The notes: a model not told the origin generated them from the sequence alone. DNA of 64,000 nt from Anthropogastromicrobium sp050944455 (GCA_050944455.1 JBMNRC010000001.1:101186-165185); one strand, 5' to 3'; shown: positions 7,118 to 16,071, counted from the first letter of the stretch. Made by a program: numbers and translations.

Positions 7118-9166
7118 ATGCAGGCGGGAGATTCCATCACTGCGGTCAGGGGCGTCGGGGCCAGAACCGCCGCCCTCTATCAGAAACTGGGAGTGTACAC
7201 GGTAGGGGATCTGCTGAATGATTATCCGCGCGCGTATGAAAAATATGAAGAACCTGTCACGATCCGGGAGGCTGCAGAGCGCGACTTTGCGGCCGTCCGG
7301 GTCGTTCCGGTTTCGGCCCCCGTGCTGGTGCGGAGCGGCAGGATCCCGTTTGTGACAGTCCAGCTCACGGACAGGGAGGGCGGAAGGATGTCCGCCATCT
7401 GGTTCCGGGCCGACTGGGTCCGGAGGTCGATCCGGAAGGGCGACGACCTCGTCCTGCGCGGCAGGCTGACTGCCCGGGGAAACACGAAGGTCCTCACCCA
7501 GCCGAAGATTTTCACGGCGGAAGCCTACGCGGAAAAAACGAAGACGCTGCAGCCCGTGTACGCCCTGACCCCGGGGATCACCGCGCAGACGATCGCGAAG
7601 CAGATCCGGCAGGTGCTGGACGAGGGGGTCGTTCTCCCCGAGACGATTCCTCAGCCTGTCCGGGAGAAATACCGGCTGATGGGGAAAAATGAGGCTGTGC
7701 GGCAGATTCATTTCCCGGAGGAAGCCGACAGTTTCCCCGAGGCCAGGCGCAGGCTTGTCTTTGAGGAATTCTGGGATTTTCTCACGGCCGTCCGGCGGAT
7801 GAAGGCGGAGCTTGCCCGTGAGAAAAACCATTTTGCGCTGGTCCCGCGGCCGGAGACGGACAGGCTGATTGAACGGCTTCCCTACCGGCTCACCGGCGCG
7901 CAGCTGCGCACCTGGAAGGAGATCGAAAAGGATCTCACCGGCCCGGGAATGATGCATCGGATGGTTCAGGGGGACGTCGGGTCAGGCAAGACGATCGTCG
8001 CCTTCCTGGCGATGATCCTGACCGGCCTGTGCCATTACCAGAGCGTTCTGATGGCGCCTACCGAGGTGCTGGCGGTCCAGCATTACCAGAAACTGGAGAA
8101 GCTTCTCGCGGACAGCGGGATCGCTCTGAAAACGGTTCTTCTGACCGGTTCCCAGACAGCCGAAGCAAGAAGGGAGACACTGCGGCAGATCCGCAGCCAC
8201 GAGGCTGACCTGATTGTCGGCACGCACGCGGTTTTCCAGCAGAAAGTCGAATACGACGAACTGGCGCTGGTGATCACGGATGAGCAGCACCGCTTCGGGG
8301 TCCGGCAGAGAGATCAGCTGTCCGGCAAAGGCCATACGCCGCATGTCCTGGTCATGAGCGCGACGCCGATTCCGCGCTCGCTCGCGATGATTCTCTACGG
8401 GGATCTCGACATTTCCCTGATCGACGAGATGCCGGCCGGACGAACCCCGATCCATTCCGCCGTGATTTCGGGGAAGGACAGGCCGAAGGCCTGGAATTTC
8501 CTGAAAAAACAGCTGGCCGAAGGCCATCAGGCCTATGTGATCTGCCCGATGATCGAACAGAGCGATGAGATGCCGGGCCAGGATGTGCTGTCCTGCTCGG
8601 AGAAACTGGCTGAATATCTGCAGGGCGGGGCCAGGGTCGGCGTCGTTCACGGCAGGATGCCGGACGCAGACAAGGAAGCCGCCATGGCCAGGTTTGCGGC
8701 CGGAGAAATCCAGGTGCTGGTCTCCACTACGGTGATCGAGGTCGGCATCGACGTTCCCAACGCGACGCTGATCATCATCGAGGACGCCGGGCGCTTCGGG
8801 CTGGCGCAGCTTCACCAGCTGAGAGGCCGCGTGGGACGCGGAAGCGCGGAATCCTACTGCATTTTTATCGATTCCTCGGGGAATCCGGAGACGCTGAAGA
8901 GGCTGAAAATCGTGGCGGATACCCGGGATGGATTCGAGATTGCCGCACAGGACCTGAAGATGCGCGGCCCCGGGGACTTTTTCGGGGAGAGACAGAGCGG
9001 CGATCTGGCCTTTAAGCTGGCCGACGTCTATGCGGACGCGGAAACGCTCAGGCAGGCGGCTGAGGCGGTGAAGGACGCGGAAGCGGGCGGCCTGCTCCCT
9101 GAGGAGACCGGGAACAGCCCGGAATGGACAGGAACAAACCGGGATCAGGCCGGGAAGGAAGGCTGA
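7118..9166 (+). CDS. recG: ATP-dependent DNA helicase RecG
   Basis: RecG remodels stalled replication forks and branch-migrates Holliday junctions. The 682-residue protein has an N-terminal wedge/OB-fold region (about residues 1-170, starting with the helix-hairpin-helix-like ITAVRGVGARTAALY), then SF2 helicase motifs: Walker A GDVGSGKT (about 285-292), motif II DEQH in VITDEQHRFG, motif III MSATPIPR, motif V STTVIEVGIDVPN and motif VI QLRGRVGRG. The tail after about residue 655 (Glu/Gly/Thr/Asn-rich, ETGNSPEWTGTNRDQAG) is not typical of RecG and is encoded by the first degenerate copy of a repeat that continues past the stop. GAGGAGA precedes the ATG. It follows fakA after 32 bases. Confidence 0.97.
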   Translation: MQAGDSITAVRGVGARTAALYQKLGVYTVGDLLNDYPRAYEKYEEPVTIREAAERDFAAVRVVPVSAPVLVRSGRIPFVTVQLTDREGGRMSAIWFRADWVRRSIRKGDDLVLRGRLTARGNTKVLTQPKIFTAEAYAEKTKTLQPVYALTPGITAQTIAKQIRQVLDEGVVLPETIPQPVREKYRLMGKNEAVRQIHFPEEADSFPEARRRLVFEEFWDFLTAVRRMKAELAREKNHFALVPRPETDRLIERLPYRLTGAQLRTWKEIEKDLTGPGMMHRMVQGDVGSGKTIVAFLAMILTGLCHYQSVLMAPTEVLAVQHYQKLEKLLADSGIALKTVLLTGSQTAEARRETLRQIRSHEADLIVGTHAVFQQKVEYDELALVITDEQHRFGVRQRDQLSGKGHTPHVLVMSATPIPRSLAMILYGDLDISLIDEMPAGRTPIHSAVISGKDRPKAWNFLKKQLAEGHQAYVICPMIEQSDEMPGQDVLSCSEKLAEYLQGGARVGVVHGRMPDADKEAAMARFAAGEIQVLVSTTVIEVGIDVPNATLIIIEDAGRFGLAQLHQLRGRVGRGSAESYCIFIDSSGNPETLKRLKIVADTRDGFEIAAQDLKMRGPGDFFGERQSGDLAFKLADVYADAETLRQAAEAVKDAEAGGLLPEETGNSPEWTGTNRDQAGKEG

Positions 9167-9294
9167 GACCGGAACCAGCGCCGGGATATGCCGTAAACGC
9201 GCCGGGACAGGACCGGAAAACTGCCGGACTGAGACCGGAACCAGCGCCGGGATATGCCGGCAGCACGCCGGGACAGGGCAGGAAAGATACCGAT
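9163..9294 (+). repeat. 66-bp direct tandem repeat between recG and the chorismate mutase gene
   Basis: Two copies start at 9163 and 9229 (period 66 bases). The first 31 bases of each copy are identical and the remainder is diverged but alignable. A more degenerate third copy seems to extend back into the recG 3' end from about 9104. The unit is GC-rich with repeated GACCGG and CCGGGA words. Because 66 is a multiple of three, the frame of the downstream gene stays open across both copies. Confidence 0.85.
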
Positions 9295-9330
9295 AATACC
9301 GGAAACGGCCGGGATTTGGGAGGACGGAAG

Positions 9331-10098
9331 ATGGATCTGGAGCAGACCAGAAAAAAGATCGACGAGGCAGATATCCGGATGAAGGAGCTGTTCCTGAAGA
9401 GACTCAGGGCTGCCGACGAGGTTGTTGAAGCAAAGTCCGTCACCCATGATTCAGTCTGGCAGCCCGGCCGCGAGGAGCAGATCTACCGGGAACGCATGAG
9501 CGGCGTGCCCGACGGCTGCCGGCGCGAATACCGCCTGTTTCTGGAGAACGTGGTGCGGATCAGCCGGGAATACCAGTATTCGGAGAGGCTCCGGAGAGAC
9601 CTGCGTTTTCCGTACAGCCTGGCGGAGGAACCGGCGGTCACGTCAGTGGCTGCGCTTCCGGGGATCCGGGCCGGCATGGCGGAAAGCAATGGCGCGGCTG
9701 ACGCGGAACAGAAAGGCATAACCGCGGACAAATCCCCGGCTTCCCGCGAAGAAAAATCCGGTCAGCTGGAATCAGCAGCGCGGTTCGCTGCGGAACACGG
9801 CCTTTATCTCACGGGGATCTGCGGAGATCGGGCGTTTCTGGGAAACCAGCTCCGGAGCAATGGGAAAAAGCAGCTTATCCCGGCCCTGTGGGACGGGACA
9901 GGGATTCCGAAACTGGTCAGCGCTCTGTGCGTGGATTTCGGCATTCCCGCGGTGTACGCCGGCCCGGCGGCGGGCGGCCGGTTTTTCCTCTGTTTCCTTG
10001 GGGATCCCGGGGAGCGGCATGTACAGGTTTTTCTTACGATGCTTTATTATGAACTGGGCGGCCTGACGATCGCAGGCACCGTCGAAACTGAAAAATGA
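9331..10098 (+). CDS. Chorismate mutase-domain protein with an extra C-terminal region
   Basis: The N-terminal part (residues 1 to about 90) is an AroQ-type chorismate mutase helical domain: MDLEQTRKKIDEADIRMKEL, then LFLKRLRAADEVVEAK, then a conserved-looking REEQIYRE helix. This enzyme converts chorismate to prephenate for Phe/Tyr synthesis. The remaining ~165 residues begin with an Ala/Glu/Ser-rich linker and end in an alpha/beta-looking region (about 160-255, with FGIPAVYAGP and GGRFFLCFLG strands) that I cannot assign; it is not a prephenate dehydratase or dehydrogenase by any motif I see. Start: ATG at 9331 follows GGGAGGA at 9318-9324. The frame is open back to an ATG at 9124, but that extension is only tandem repeat. 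Confidence 0.75.
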   Translation: MDLEQTRKKIDEADIRMKELFLKRLRAADEVVEAKSVTHDSVWQPGREEQIYRERMSGVPDGCRREYRLFLENVVRISREYQYSERLRRDLRFPYSLAEEPAVTSVAALPGIRAGMAESNGAADAEQKGITADKSPASREEKSGQLESAARFAAEHGLYLTGICGDRAFLGNQLRSNGKKQLIPALWDGTGIPKLVSALCVDFGIPAVYAGPAAGGRFFLCFLGDPGERHVQVFLTMLYYELGGLTIAGTVETEK

Positions 10099-10107
10099 GG
10101 TGAATCG

Positions 10108-11628
10108 ATGGCTTCAGCAGAAGAGAACCGGAAAAAACTGAAGGAGCTCTACGGGCTCCTGGACGAGATTGGTGTATATCAGCGGACACTGGAAAAACTG
10201 GAATTTGACCAGGAATGCTGTGCGCCGCCGGACGGCCTGGAGCAGGCGGGAGCGGATATGGCGGTGATCGACAAGGCGCTGTTTCAGCTGGAGCACAGCC
10301 CGCGCTATACGGAACTGGTGTCCGGGCTGCACAGTGACAGCACCGGCCTGACGGACGTTCAGAGAACAATGGTCCGGAAACACTGGACAGCAATCCGCAG
10401 GAACGCGAACCTGACCCCTGAGTTTTCCTATGAACTCTCCAAAGCGGTCAGCCAGGCATACGGAGACTGGCTCAAAGCCAAAAAGGACAATTCCTTCGCC
10501 GAATACCGGGATACGCTGGACCGGGTGATCCGGCTCCGCAGGGAAGAGCTTAAGATGAGCGCTCCGGAGCTCAGAAAGAGTACCTGCTACGACACCTGCC
10601 TGAACGATCATGAGGAGGGAATGGATACGGCAAGGCTGGACGCTTTCTTCGCCTCGCTGAAAAACACGATCATCCCGCTCACCGAACGCATCCGGAGGAG
10701 CCCGAAGAGAATCCGCACGGACTTTCTGACACGCCCGGTGCCGGTCGCGGAGCAGGAGAAGTTCTCCCGCGTGCTGCTGGACCTGGAAGGGCTCCGCAGC
10801 ACATCCCTGGTGTTCATGACCACCGAGCATCCGTTCACAACGAACTTCGGGCCGAACGACGTCCGCGTCACGACCCATTTTTATGAGAACAACTTTGTCT
10901 CCAACATCTTCACCACTCTCCATGAGGGCGGCCACGCCCTGTTCATGCAGAACGAGCCGGAGGAACTGTACGCGAACCATGCAGACAACGCGATGACCGA
11001 CGCCATGCATGAGTGCATGTCCCGCTTCTATGAAAATATCGTGGGAAGAAGCGCGGGTTTCGCGTCGTTTATCCTGCCGAAGCTGAAGGAAGCGTGCCCC
11101 GGCCGTTTTGACGATGTCTCAGAGCGCGAATTCTACGAGGGGATCAATCTCGTCAGCCCGGGTACCAACCGCTGCGACTCGGACGAACTGACCTACTGCC
11201 TGCACATCATCGTCCGTTACGAGCTGGAAAAAAGGTTTATGAACGGCGGGATGACTGTGGATCAGATTCCGGAGGAGTGGAACCGCCGCTACAGGGAGTA
11301 TCTGGGGGTTGACGTTCCGGATGACCGCGAGGGATGCCTGCAGGACGTTCACTGGACCGGAATGTTCGGCTATTTCCCGTCCTACGCGCTGGGCAACGCC
11401 TACGGCGCCCAGATTCTGCACGCCATGAAAAAGGATCTTGATTTCGACGCGGATGTCCGCAGGGGAGACCTTTCCGGGATCCTCTCCTGGCTGAAGAAAA
11501 AAGCGTTTTCCTGCGCTTCCCTGCTCAATCCGGACGACTGGATCGTCAGGGTGACCGGGGAGCCTTTCACTCCCTCTTACTATCTGGACTATCTGACAGA
11601 AAAATATACAGACCTTTATGAGCTGTAA
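10108..11628 (+). CDS. M32 family metallocarboxypeptidase (thermostable carboxypeptidase type)
   Basis: A zinc carboxypeptidase of family M32 that removes C-terminal residues from peptides in the cytoplasm. The 506-residue length is normal. The zinc motif HEGGH is at residues 272-276 in LHEGGHALFMQNEP, and the third ligand is the Glu of HECMSRFYEN near residue 302. Other family signatures are DVRVTTHFYENNF just before the zinc motif, GTNRCDSDELTY (about 352-363) and the C-terminal DVHWTGMFGYFPSYALGN. The ATG follows TGAGGTGA 9 bases after the previous stop, so it is probably co-transcribed with the chorismate mutase gene, although there is no clear functional link. Confidence 0.95.
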   Translation: MASAEENRKKLKELYGLLDEIGVYQRTLEKLEFDQECCAPPDGLEQAGADMAVIDKALFQLEHSPRYTELVSGLHSDSTGLTDVQRTMVRKHWTAIRRNANLTPEFSYELSKAVSQAYGDWLKAKKDNSFAEYRDTLDRVIRLRREELKMSAPELRKSTCYDTCLNDHEEGMDTARLDAFFASLKNTIIPLTERIRRSPKRIRTDFLTRPVPVAEQEKFSRVLLDLEGLRSTSLVFMTTEHPFTTNFGPNDVRVTTHFYENNFVSNIFTTLHEGGHALFMQNEPEELYANHADNAMTDAMHECMSRFYENIVGRSAGFASFILPKLKEACPGRFDDVSEREFYEGINLVSPGTNRCDSDELTYCLHIIVRYELEKRFMNGGMTVDQIPEEWNRRYREYLGVDVPDDREGCLQDVHWTGMFGYFPSYALGNAYGAQILHAMKKDLDFDADVRRGDLSGILSWLKKKAFSCASLLNPDDWIVRVTGEPFTPSYYLDYLTEKYTDLYEL

Positions 11629-11637
11629 AGCTCAGGG

Positions 11638-11666
11638 TTGACGCGGCTTTTTGGCAAGTTTATAAT
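11638..11666 (+). promoter_or_regulatory. Sigma-A promoter for rsmD-coaD
   Basis: TTGACG (11638-11643) and TATAAT (11661-11666) with a 17-base spacer, 20 bases before the rsmD start codon, so the mRNA would have a very short leader. Confidence 0.85.
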
Positions 11667-11686
11667 AAACCGGAACGGAGTGTGCC

Positions 11687-12244
11687 ATGCGTGTGATAGC
11701 GGGAAGCGCCAGGAGGCTGGCGCTTGTTACGCCGCCGGGCCTTGATACCAGGCCGACGACGGACAGAATCAAGGAAACCCTGTTCAACATCCTTCAGCCG
11801 GATATCTACGGCTGCCGGTTCCTGGACCTGTTTGCCGGGAGCGGCCAGATCGGGATCGAGGCGCTGAGCCGCGGAGCGTCTTTCTGCGTTTTCGCGGACA
11901 GAGACCGCGCCGCGGTCAGCTGCATCCGGCAGAACCTGGAACATACCCGCCTGGCGGACAAAGCGCTGATATACCAGACGGACGCGCTGTCGGCGGTCGC
12001 GCGGATGCAGGGACGGCAGGAGCCGTTCGACATCATCTTCATGGATCCGCCGTACCACGAGAACCTCGAAGTCCCGGTGCTCACGGCGCTTGCGGGAACA
12101 ACGCTGGCCGCTCCTGAGACGACGGTGATTGTCGAAGCCGCTATCAGGGACGATCTGGATTTTTCGGGGACCGGGTTTGAGCCTGTACGGGTGAAGGAAT
12201 ACAAAACCAACAAACATTATTTCCTGAAAAGGATACAAGAATGA
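11687..12244 (+). CDS. rsmD: 16S rRNA (guanine(966)-N2)-methyltransferase RsmD
   Basis: RsmD methylates G966 of 16S rRNA using S-adenosylmethionine. The 185-residue protein has the normal length. It begins MRVIAGSARR, a family hallmark, followed by TRPTTDRIKETLFNIL (about residues 24-39), the SAM-binding DLFAGSGQIGIEALSRGA loop and the catalytic DPPY motif at 120-123. The ATG at 11687 lies downstream of a sigma-A promoter, with ACGGAG before it. The gene overlaps coaD by 4 bases (ATGA). The rsmD-coaD pair is a very common Firmicutes arrangement. Confidence 0.97.
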   Translation: MRVIAGSARRLALVTPPGLDTRPTTDRIKETLFNILQPDIYGCRFLDLFAGSGQIGIEALSRGASFCVFADRDRAAVSCIRQNLEHTRLADKALIYQTDALSAVARMQGRQEPFDIIFMDPPYHENLEVPVLTALAGTTLAAPETTVIVEAAIRDDLDFSGTGFEPVRVKEYKTNKHYFLKRIQE

Positions 12245-12741
12245 CGATAGCGATTTATCCCGGGAGTTTCGACCCGGTAACCCGCGGTCATCTCGACATC
12301 ATCGAGAGGGCCAGCAGAATGGTGGACCGGCTGGTGGTTTCCGTCCTGATCAACAGCGCGAAGAGCCCGCTCTTCACGACGGAAGAACGCGTGGAACTCC
12401 TGAAAGGAGCGACCGCCGGCCTGCCGAATGTGGTTGTTGATTCGTTTGACGGTCTTCTGGTCGAGCATGCCAGAAAGCACGGCGCGCACCTGATCGTCCG
12501 CGGCCTGCGGGCTGTGACGGATTTCGAGTACGAACTGCAGATGTCGCAGACCAATCGCAAAATCGCGCCGGAGGTGGATACCATCTTCTTCACGACGAGC
12601 CTCGAGTACGCCTACCTGAGCTCGAGCACGGTGAAGGAAGTTGCGGTTTACGGCGGGGATATCTCGGCTTTCGTGACGCCGGAGGTGGCGGACGCCGTCT
12701 ACCGGAAGTTCGGGATTGAAAACAAGGCTCCGAAAGCCTGA
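12241..12741 (+). CDS. coaD: Phosphopantetheine adenylyltransferase
   Basis: CoaD transfers AMP from ATP to 4'-phosphopantetheine to give dephospho-CoA, the penultimate step of coenzyme A synthesis. The protein has 166 residues. The nucleotidyltransferase motif TxGH is seen as T14-R-G-H17 in YPGSFDPVTRGHLDII, and the second motif appears as YLSSSTVKEV near residues 123-132 (usual form ISSTxVR). RGLRAVTDFEYELQM is the family pantetheine-binding segment. It overlaps rsmD by 4 bases and is probably translated from the same message. Confidence 0.98.
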   Translation: MTIAIYPGSFDPVTRGHLDIIERASRMVDRLVVSVLINSAKSPLFTTEERVELLKGATAGLPNVVVDSFDGLLVEHARKHGAHLIVRGLRAVTDFEYELQMSQTNRKIAPEVDTIFFTTSLEYAYLSSSTVKEVAVYGGDISAFVTPEVADAVYRKFGIENKAPKA

Positions 12742-12754
12742 AAACGGGACGGAA

Positions 12755-12773
12755 GGCCGTGGGAGACACGGCC
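12755..12773 (+). other. Short hairpin after coaD
   Basis: GGCCGTG and CACGGCC form a perfect 7-bp stem with a 5-base loop, 14 bases after the coaD stop. There is no T-run, so it is at best an imperfect terminator or an mRNA-stabilising stem. Confidence 0.4.
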
Positions 12774-12834
12774 CGGAAATCATACAGAACGGCCGGGACA
12801 GACCGGTAAATTTGTGAATCCGGAGGATTGTACG

Positions 12835-13488
12835 ATGAGCAGAATTGAGGAACTGATCGGGGAAATTGAGGAATATATCGACGGATGCAAGCTTCAGCCT
12901 TTTTCCAGCACTAAGATTATCGTCGACAAGGCACAGCTGGAGGAGCTTCTGGTTGAGCTCCGGCACAGAACTCCGGATGAGATCAAAAAGTACCAGCGCA
13001 TCCTGAGCAACAAGGACGCCATTCTGAAGGACGCCCGCGCGCAGGCGGAGGCGATCATCACGGCCGCCAATATCCAGACCAACGAGATGGCCAACCAGTC
13101 CGAGATTGTTCAGCGCGCCTACGCGAAGGCCAATGAGATCATCTCCGACGCCACCGCGAGAGCGCAGGAAATCATGAACAAAGCCGTCGACGACGCGAAC
13201 GAGCTTCACAGCGGCGCGATCGCCTACACTGACCAGATGCTGGAGAATACCCAGAACATCATCGGAAACGGCATGAACGGCCTGAAGGAAAAGTACAGCC
13301 AGATGATGGACCTCCTGCAGCAGAGCTACGATGTGCTGGAGAGCAACCGCAAGGAGCTTACCCCGCCGGCGGAAATCCAGAAGACCCCGGTGGAAGTGCC
13401 GGAATCCAGGCTGACCGACGACGCCGGCGCGCCGGCGCAGGAGACGGCCGCACAGCCGGCGGATGCCGCGGAACCGCAGGAAAAGTAA
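12835..13488 (+). CDS. Coiled-coil protein of unknown function (DivIVA/ATP synthase subunit-like helix)
   Basis: A 217-residue, almost wholly helical acidic protein commonly found beside coaD in Clostridia, sometimes annotated as a V-type ATPase subunit H-like or DivIVA-like protein because of its coiled coil; neither role is established. After a short N-terminal region (IEELIGEIEEYIDGC) there is a long coiled-coil-like stretch (about residues 40-180) with repeated Ala/Gln/Glu heptads (AQAEAIITAANIQTNEMANQ). The C-terminal 40 residues are Pro/Ala/Glu-rich and probably disordered. No signal peptide or membrane span. Start: ATG at 12835 with CGGAGGA at 12820-12826; the in-frame GTG at 12814 precedes this site and is not used. 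Confidence 0.8.
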   Translation: MSRIEELIGEIEEYIDGCKLQPFSSTKIIVDKAQLEELLVELRHRTPDEIKKYQRILSNKDAILKDARAQAEAIITAANIQTNEMANQSEIVQRAYAKANEIISDATARAQEIMNKAVDDANELHSGAIAYTDQMLENTQNIIGNGMNGLKEKYSQMMDLLQQSYDVLESNRKELTPPAEIQKTPVEVPESRLTDDAGAPAQETAAQPADAAEPQEK

Positions 13489-13542
13489 TTGCCCGCGGGG
13501 TAACAGGACGCCGTCCCGGCAGGATAACTGAACAGAATTGCG

Positions 13543-13575
13543 CGGACCGCTGCTGCCTCAGGGAGCAGCGGTCCG
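13543..13575 (+). other. Strong 12-bp hairpin between the coiled-coil gene and the rsmF-like gene
   Basis: CGGACCGCTGCT (13543-13554) pairs perfectly with AGCAGCGGTCCG (13564-13575) around a 9-base loop. It looks like a terminator stem but is followed by ATTCATGATA rather than a T-run, and it ends 26 bases before the next start codon. It may terminate partially or block a start site. Confidence 0.5.
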
Positions 13576-13601
13576 ATTCATGATATGGAGAATATCTGCC
13601 A

Positions 13602-15071
13602 ATGAAACTTCCATCCGCTTACGAGCGGCAGATGACGGAACTCCTCGGGGAAGAGGAATACCGCCGGTATCTGGCCTGCTTTTCGGAACCCCGACAGGGC
13701 GGCCTGAGGGTCAATACGGCGAAAATAACCCCGGCGGATTTTGAGAAAATCTGTCCGTATCCGCTCACCGCGATTCCATGGATCCCGGGCGGCTATTATC
13801 TGGAACCGGACGTCCGCGCTTCCCGGGATCCCTATTATTTCGCCGGGCTGTATTATCTGCAGGAGCCTTCGGCGATGACCCCGGCTTCGTTTCTCCCGGT
13901 CAGGGAAGGCGACCGGGTGGCGGATCTGTGCGCGGCGCCGGGAGGGAAAAGCACCGCGCTGGCGGCGAAACTGCGGGGGACCGGTTTCCTTCTGAGCAAC
14001 GACATCAGCAGTTCGCGCACCAAGGCGCTTTTAAAGAACCTCGAGCTTTTCGGCGTTTCCAACGCCCTGATCACCAGCGAGACGCCGGACCGGCTGGCGG
14101 AACGCTTTCCGGAGTATTTCGACCGGGTGCTGGTCGACGCGCCGTGCTCCGGCGAGGGAATGTTCCGGAAGGAACCGGCGGTCATCCGCAGCTGGGAAGA
14201 GCACGGCCATGAGTTCTACGTGAACCTGCAGCGGCAGATCACCGCGGCCGCGCTGAAAATGCTCCGGCCGGGCGGCATCCTCGCCTATTCCACCTGCACG
14301 TTTTCGCCGCTTGAAAATGAGCGGATCATCGCGGAGCTCCTGGCAGCCAATCCCGGGCTGAAGGTTCGGCCGCTCCCGGACTATCCGGGCTTCGACCGCG
14401 GGCATCCGGACTGGGCGGACGGCAATCCGCAGCTGGCCGGGTGCGTCCGGATCTGGCCGCAGCGGGTCCGCGGGGAGGGACACTTCATCGCGCAGCTGCA
14501 GAAGCCCGGCGGGAATCCCGCCCGGAGTGCTGAGACAGAATACGGCACGGGCCGGATCCCATCCCCCGGGGAAAAGCATAATGACAGCGGAACATTTTCA
14601 TTCAGGACGGCGGAAGGCGCGCGGACACAGCGCGGGGGAAAGCGGAAGGACGCTCCCGGCGGCTGGAGACAGTCCGTTGAAGAATTTTCTGCCCATGTGA
14701 AACGGAAGATCCCGACAGAGCAGGCGGTGCTGCGGGACGAGAGCGTGATGATTCCCGCGCTTCCCGATCAGAGGGCCGCAGGCCTCCGCATCATGCGGAA
14801 CGGCCTGCTTCTCGGCGAGAGCCGCAAGGGGCGTTTTGAGCCGTCCCAGGCGCTCGCGATGACGCTTTCCGCGGCGGAATTCGACAACGTCCTCGATCTT
14901 CCGCGGGAGGACGACCGGGTCATCCGCTACCTGAAGGGCGAAACCATCGAAGGCCCGGAGGTGAAGGACGGCTATGTGCTGGTCTGCGTGACCGGATATC
15001 CGCTGGGTTTCGGGAAAGCGGCCCGCGGGATGATCAAAAACAGGTATCTGCCCGGATGGCGGTGGCAGTGA
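13602..15071 (+). CDS. RsmF/RsmB-like rRNA cytosine-C5 methyltransferase
   Basis: A 489-residue NOL1/NOP2/Sun family RNA m5C methyltransferase that acts on rRNA with SAM as donor. The SAM-binding motif is DLCAAPGGKSTALAAKL (about residues 109-125); the two catalytic Cys motifs are DAPCSGEGMFRK (about 179-190) and YSTCTFSPLENE (about 230-241). The C-terminal part, from about residue 375, has the RsmF-type PUA-like region (GLRIMRNGLLLGE, LALGFGKA-like LGFGKAARG). Between about 300 and 345 is a Gly/Ser/Arg-rich linker that looks like a lineage-specific insertion. RsmF is favoured over RsmB by the C-terminal extension and the YYLQEPSAM N-terminal motif. Confidence 0.9.
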   Translation: MKLPSAYERQMTELLGEEEYRRYLACFSEPRQGGLRVNTAKITPADFEKICPYPLTAIPWIPGGYYLEPDVRASRDPYYFAGLYYLQEPSAMTPASFLPVREGDRVADLCAAPGGKSTALAAKLRGTGFLLSNDISSSRTKALLKNLELFGVSNALITSETPDRLAERFPEYFDRVLVDAPCSGEGMFRKEPAVIRSWEEHGHEFYVNLQRQITAAALKMLRPGGILAYSTCTFSPLENERIIAELLAANPGLKVRPLPDYPGFDRGHPDWADGNPQLAGCVRIWPQRVRGEGHFIAQLQKPGGNPARSAETEYGTGRIPSPGEKHNDSGTFSFRTAEGARTQRGGKRKDAPGGWRQSVEEFSAHVKRKIPTEQAVLRDESVMIPALPDQRAAGLRIMRNGLLLGESRKGRFEPSQALAMTLSAAEFDNVLDLPREDDRVIRYLKGETIEGPEVKDGYVLVCVTGYPLGFGKAARGMIKNRYLPGWRWQ

Positions 15072-15162
15072 CGCGCCTCCGGGCCGGCCGGAAGGCATAA
15101 AAACGCTGTTTTCGGCGTCTTTACTGGGCTGCGCCCCGCCGGGCAAAGCCGGAAGGAACAGT

Positions 15163-15861
15163 ATGACACAGAGACTTGACCAGGTTCTTGCTTCGCTGGG
15201 CTTCGGCACGCGCAGCGAAGTGCGCCGGATCATCCGGAACGGGCGCGTCACCGTCAACGGCGTGAAGATTCTGCGGCCGGAAACGAAAACCGACCCGGGC
15301 GGGGACGTCATCAGGCTGGACGGCGCTGAACTGGCGTGGACTGAACACGAGTACCTGATGCTCAACAAGCCTGCCGGCGTGATCACGGCGGCAAGGGATT
15401 CCCGGCAGAAAACCGTGATGGATCTGATTTCCGGCGGCAGGCGGGGCATCCAGCCGGTCGGAAGGCTGGATAAGGACACGACGGGCCTGCTGCTGATCAC
15501 CGACGACGGGGATCTGGCGCACCGGCTGCTCAGCCCCGCGCACCATGTGGATAAAACCTATGAGGCAGTGACGGACCGTCCGATTCCCGCGTCCGCTGTG
15601 CGGGCATTCGCGGAGGGAATTGTGCTGCCGGATTTCACGGCCCGCCCCGCTGAACTGGAAATTACCGGGCCCTGCAGAGCCCGCGTGACACTCAGCGAGG
15701 GAAAGTTTCACCAGGTCAGGAGGATGTTCGGGGCGGTCGGGGTTACGGTCACGGAACTGAGGAGGACAGCGTTCGGGCCGCTGGTTCTGGATCCGGACCT
15801 GAGGGAAGGGGAATGGAGAAAGCTGTCCCCTGCCGAGGAGAAAGCCCTGAAGGCGCTGTGA
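15163..15861 (+). CDS. RsuA-family pseudouridine synthase
   Basis: A 232-residue pseudouridine synthase of the RsuA/RluB/E/F family, acting on rRNA. It has an N-terminal S4 RNA-binding domain (about residues 1-60: RLDQVLASLGFGTRSEVRRI) and the catalytic motif GRLDKDTTGLLLIT, with catalytic Asp D103. The second family motif, GKFHQVRRMFGAVG, is near residues 184-197. The short length and architecture fit RsuA (16S U516) best, but RluB/RluF-type specificity cannot be excluded from sequence alone. The ATG follows GGAAGGAA. It is 91 bases after the rsmF-like gene. Confidence 0.92.
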   Translation: MTQRLDQVLASLGFGTRSEVRRIIRNGRVTVNGVKILRPETKTDPGGDVIRLDGAELAWTEHEYLMLNKPAGVITAARDSRQKTVMDLISGGRRGIQPVGRLDKDTTGLLLITDDGDLAHRLLSPAHHVDKTYEAVTDRPIPASAVRAFAEGIVLPDFTARPAELEITGPCRARVTLSEGKFHQVRRMFGAVGVTVTELRRTAFGPLVLDPDLREGEWRKLSPAEEKALKAL

Positions 15862-16071
15862 TTGCGCTGCGCGCGGGAAGAATTCACCTGCCGCGGCGTG
15901 CGGATTGCGGGGCGGGGTGATTTCCGCTGCCTGCGCCCCGGAAACGCGGTTTTCGCGCTCCGGGCTGTTCCGGAAGCATAGCCGTTCGGCAGAACAGGTT
16001 TTCCGCCGGCCCGGTGTTCCGCAGGCCGCGCAGTTCATTTTTATCGAAATTTTACAGAGAAAGGCGTTTTC

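Noticed and set aside
9124..9330. Upstream ATG giving a 69-residue N-terminal extension of the chorismate mutase
   Set aside because: The extension is tandem repeat overlapping recG; a good ribosome binding site sits before the ATG at 9331, where the domain begins.
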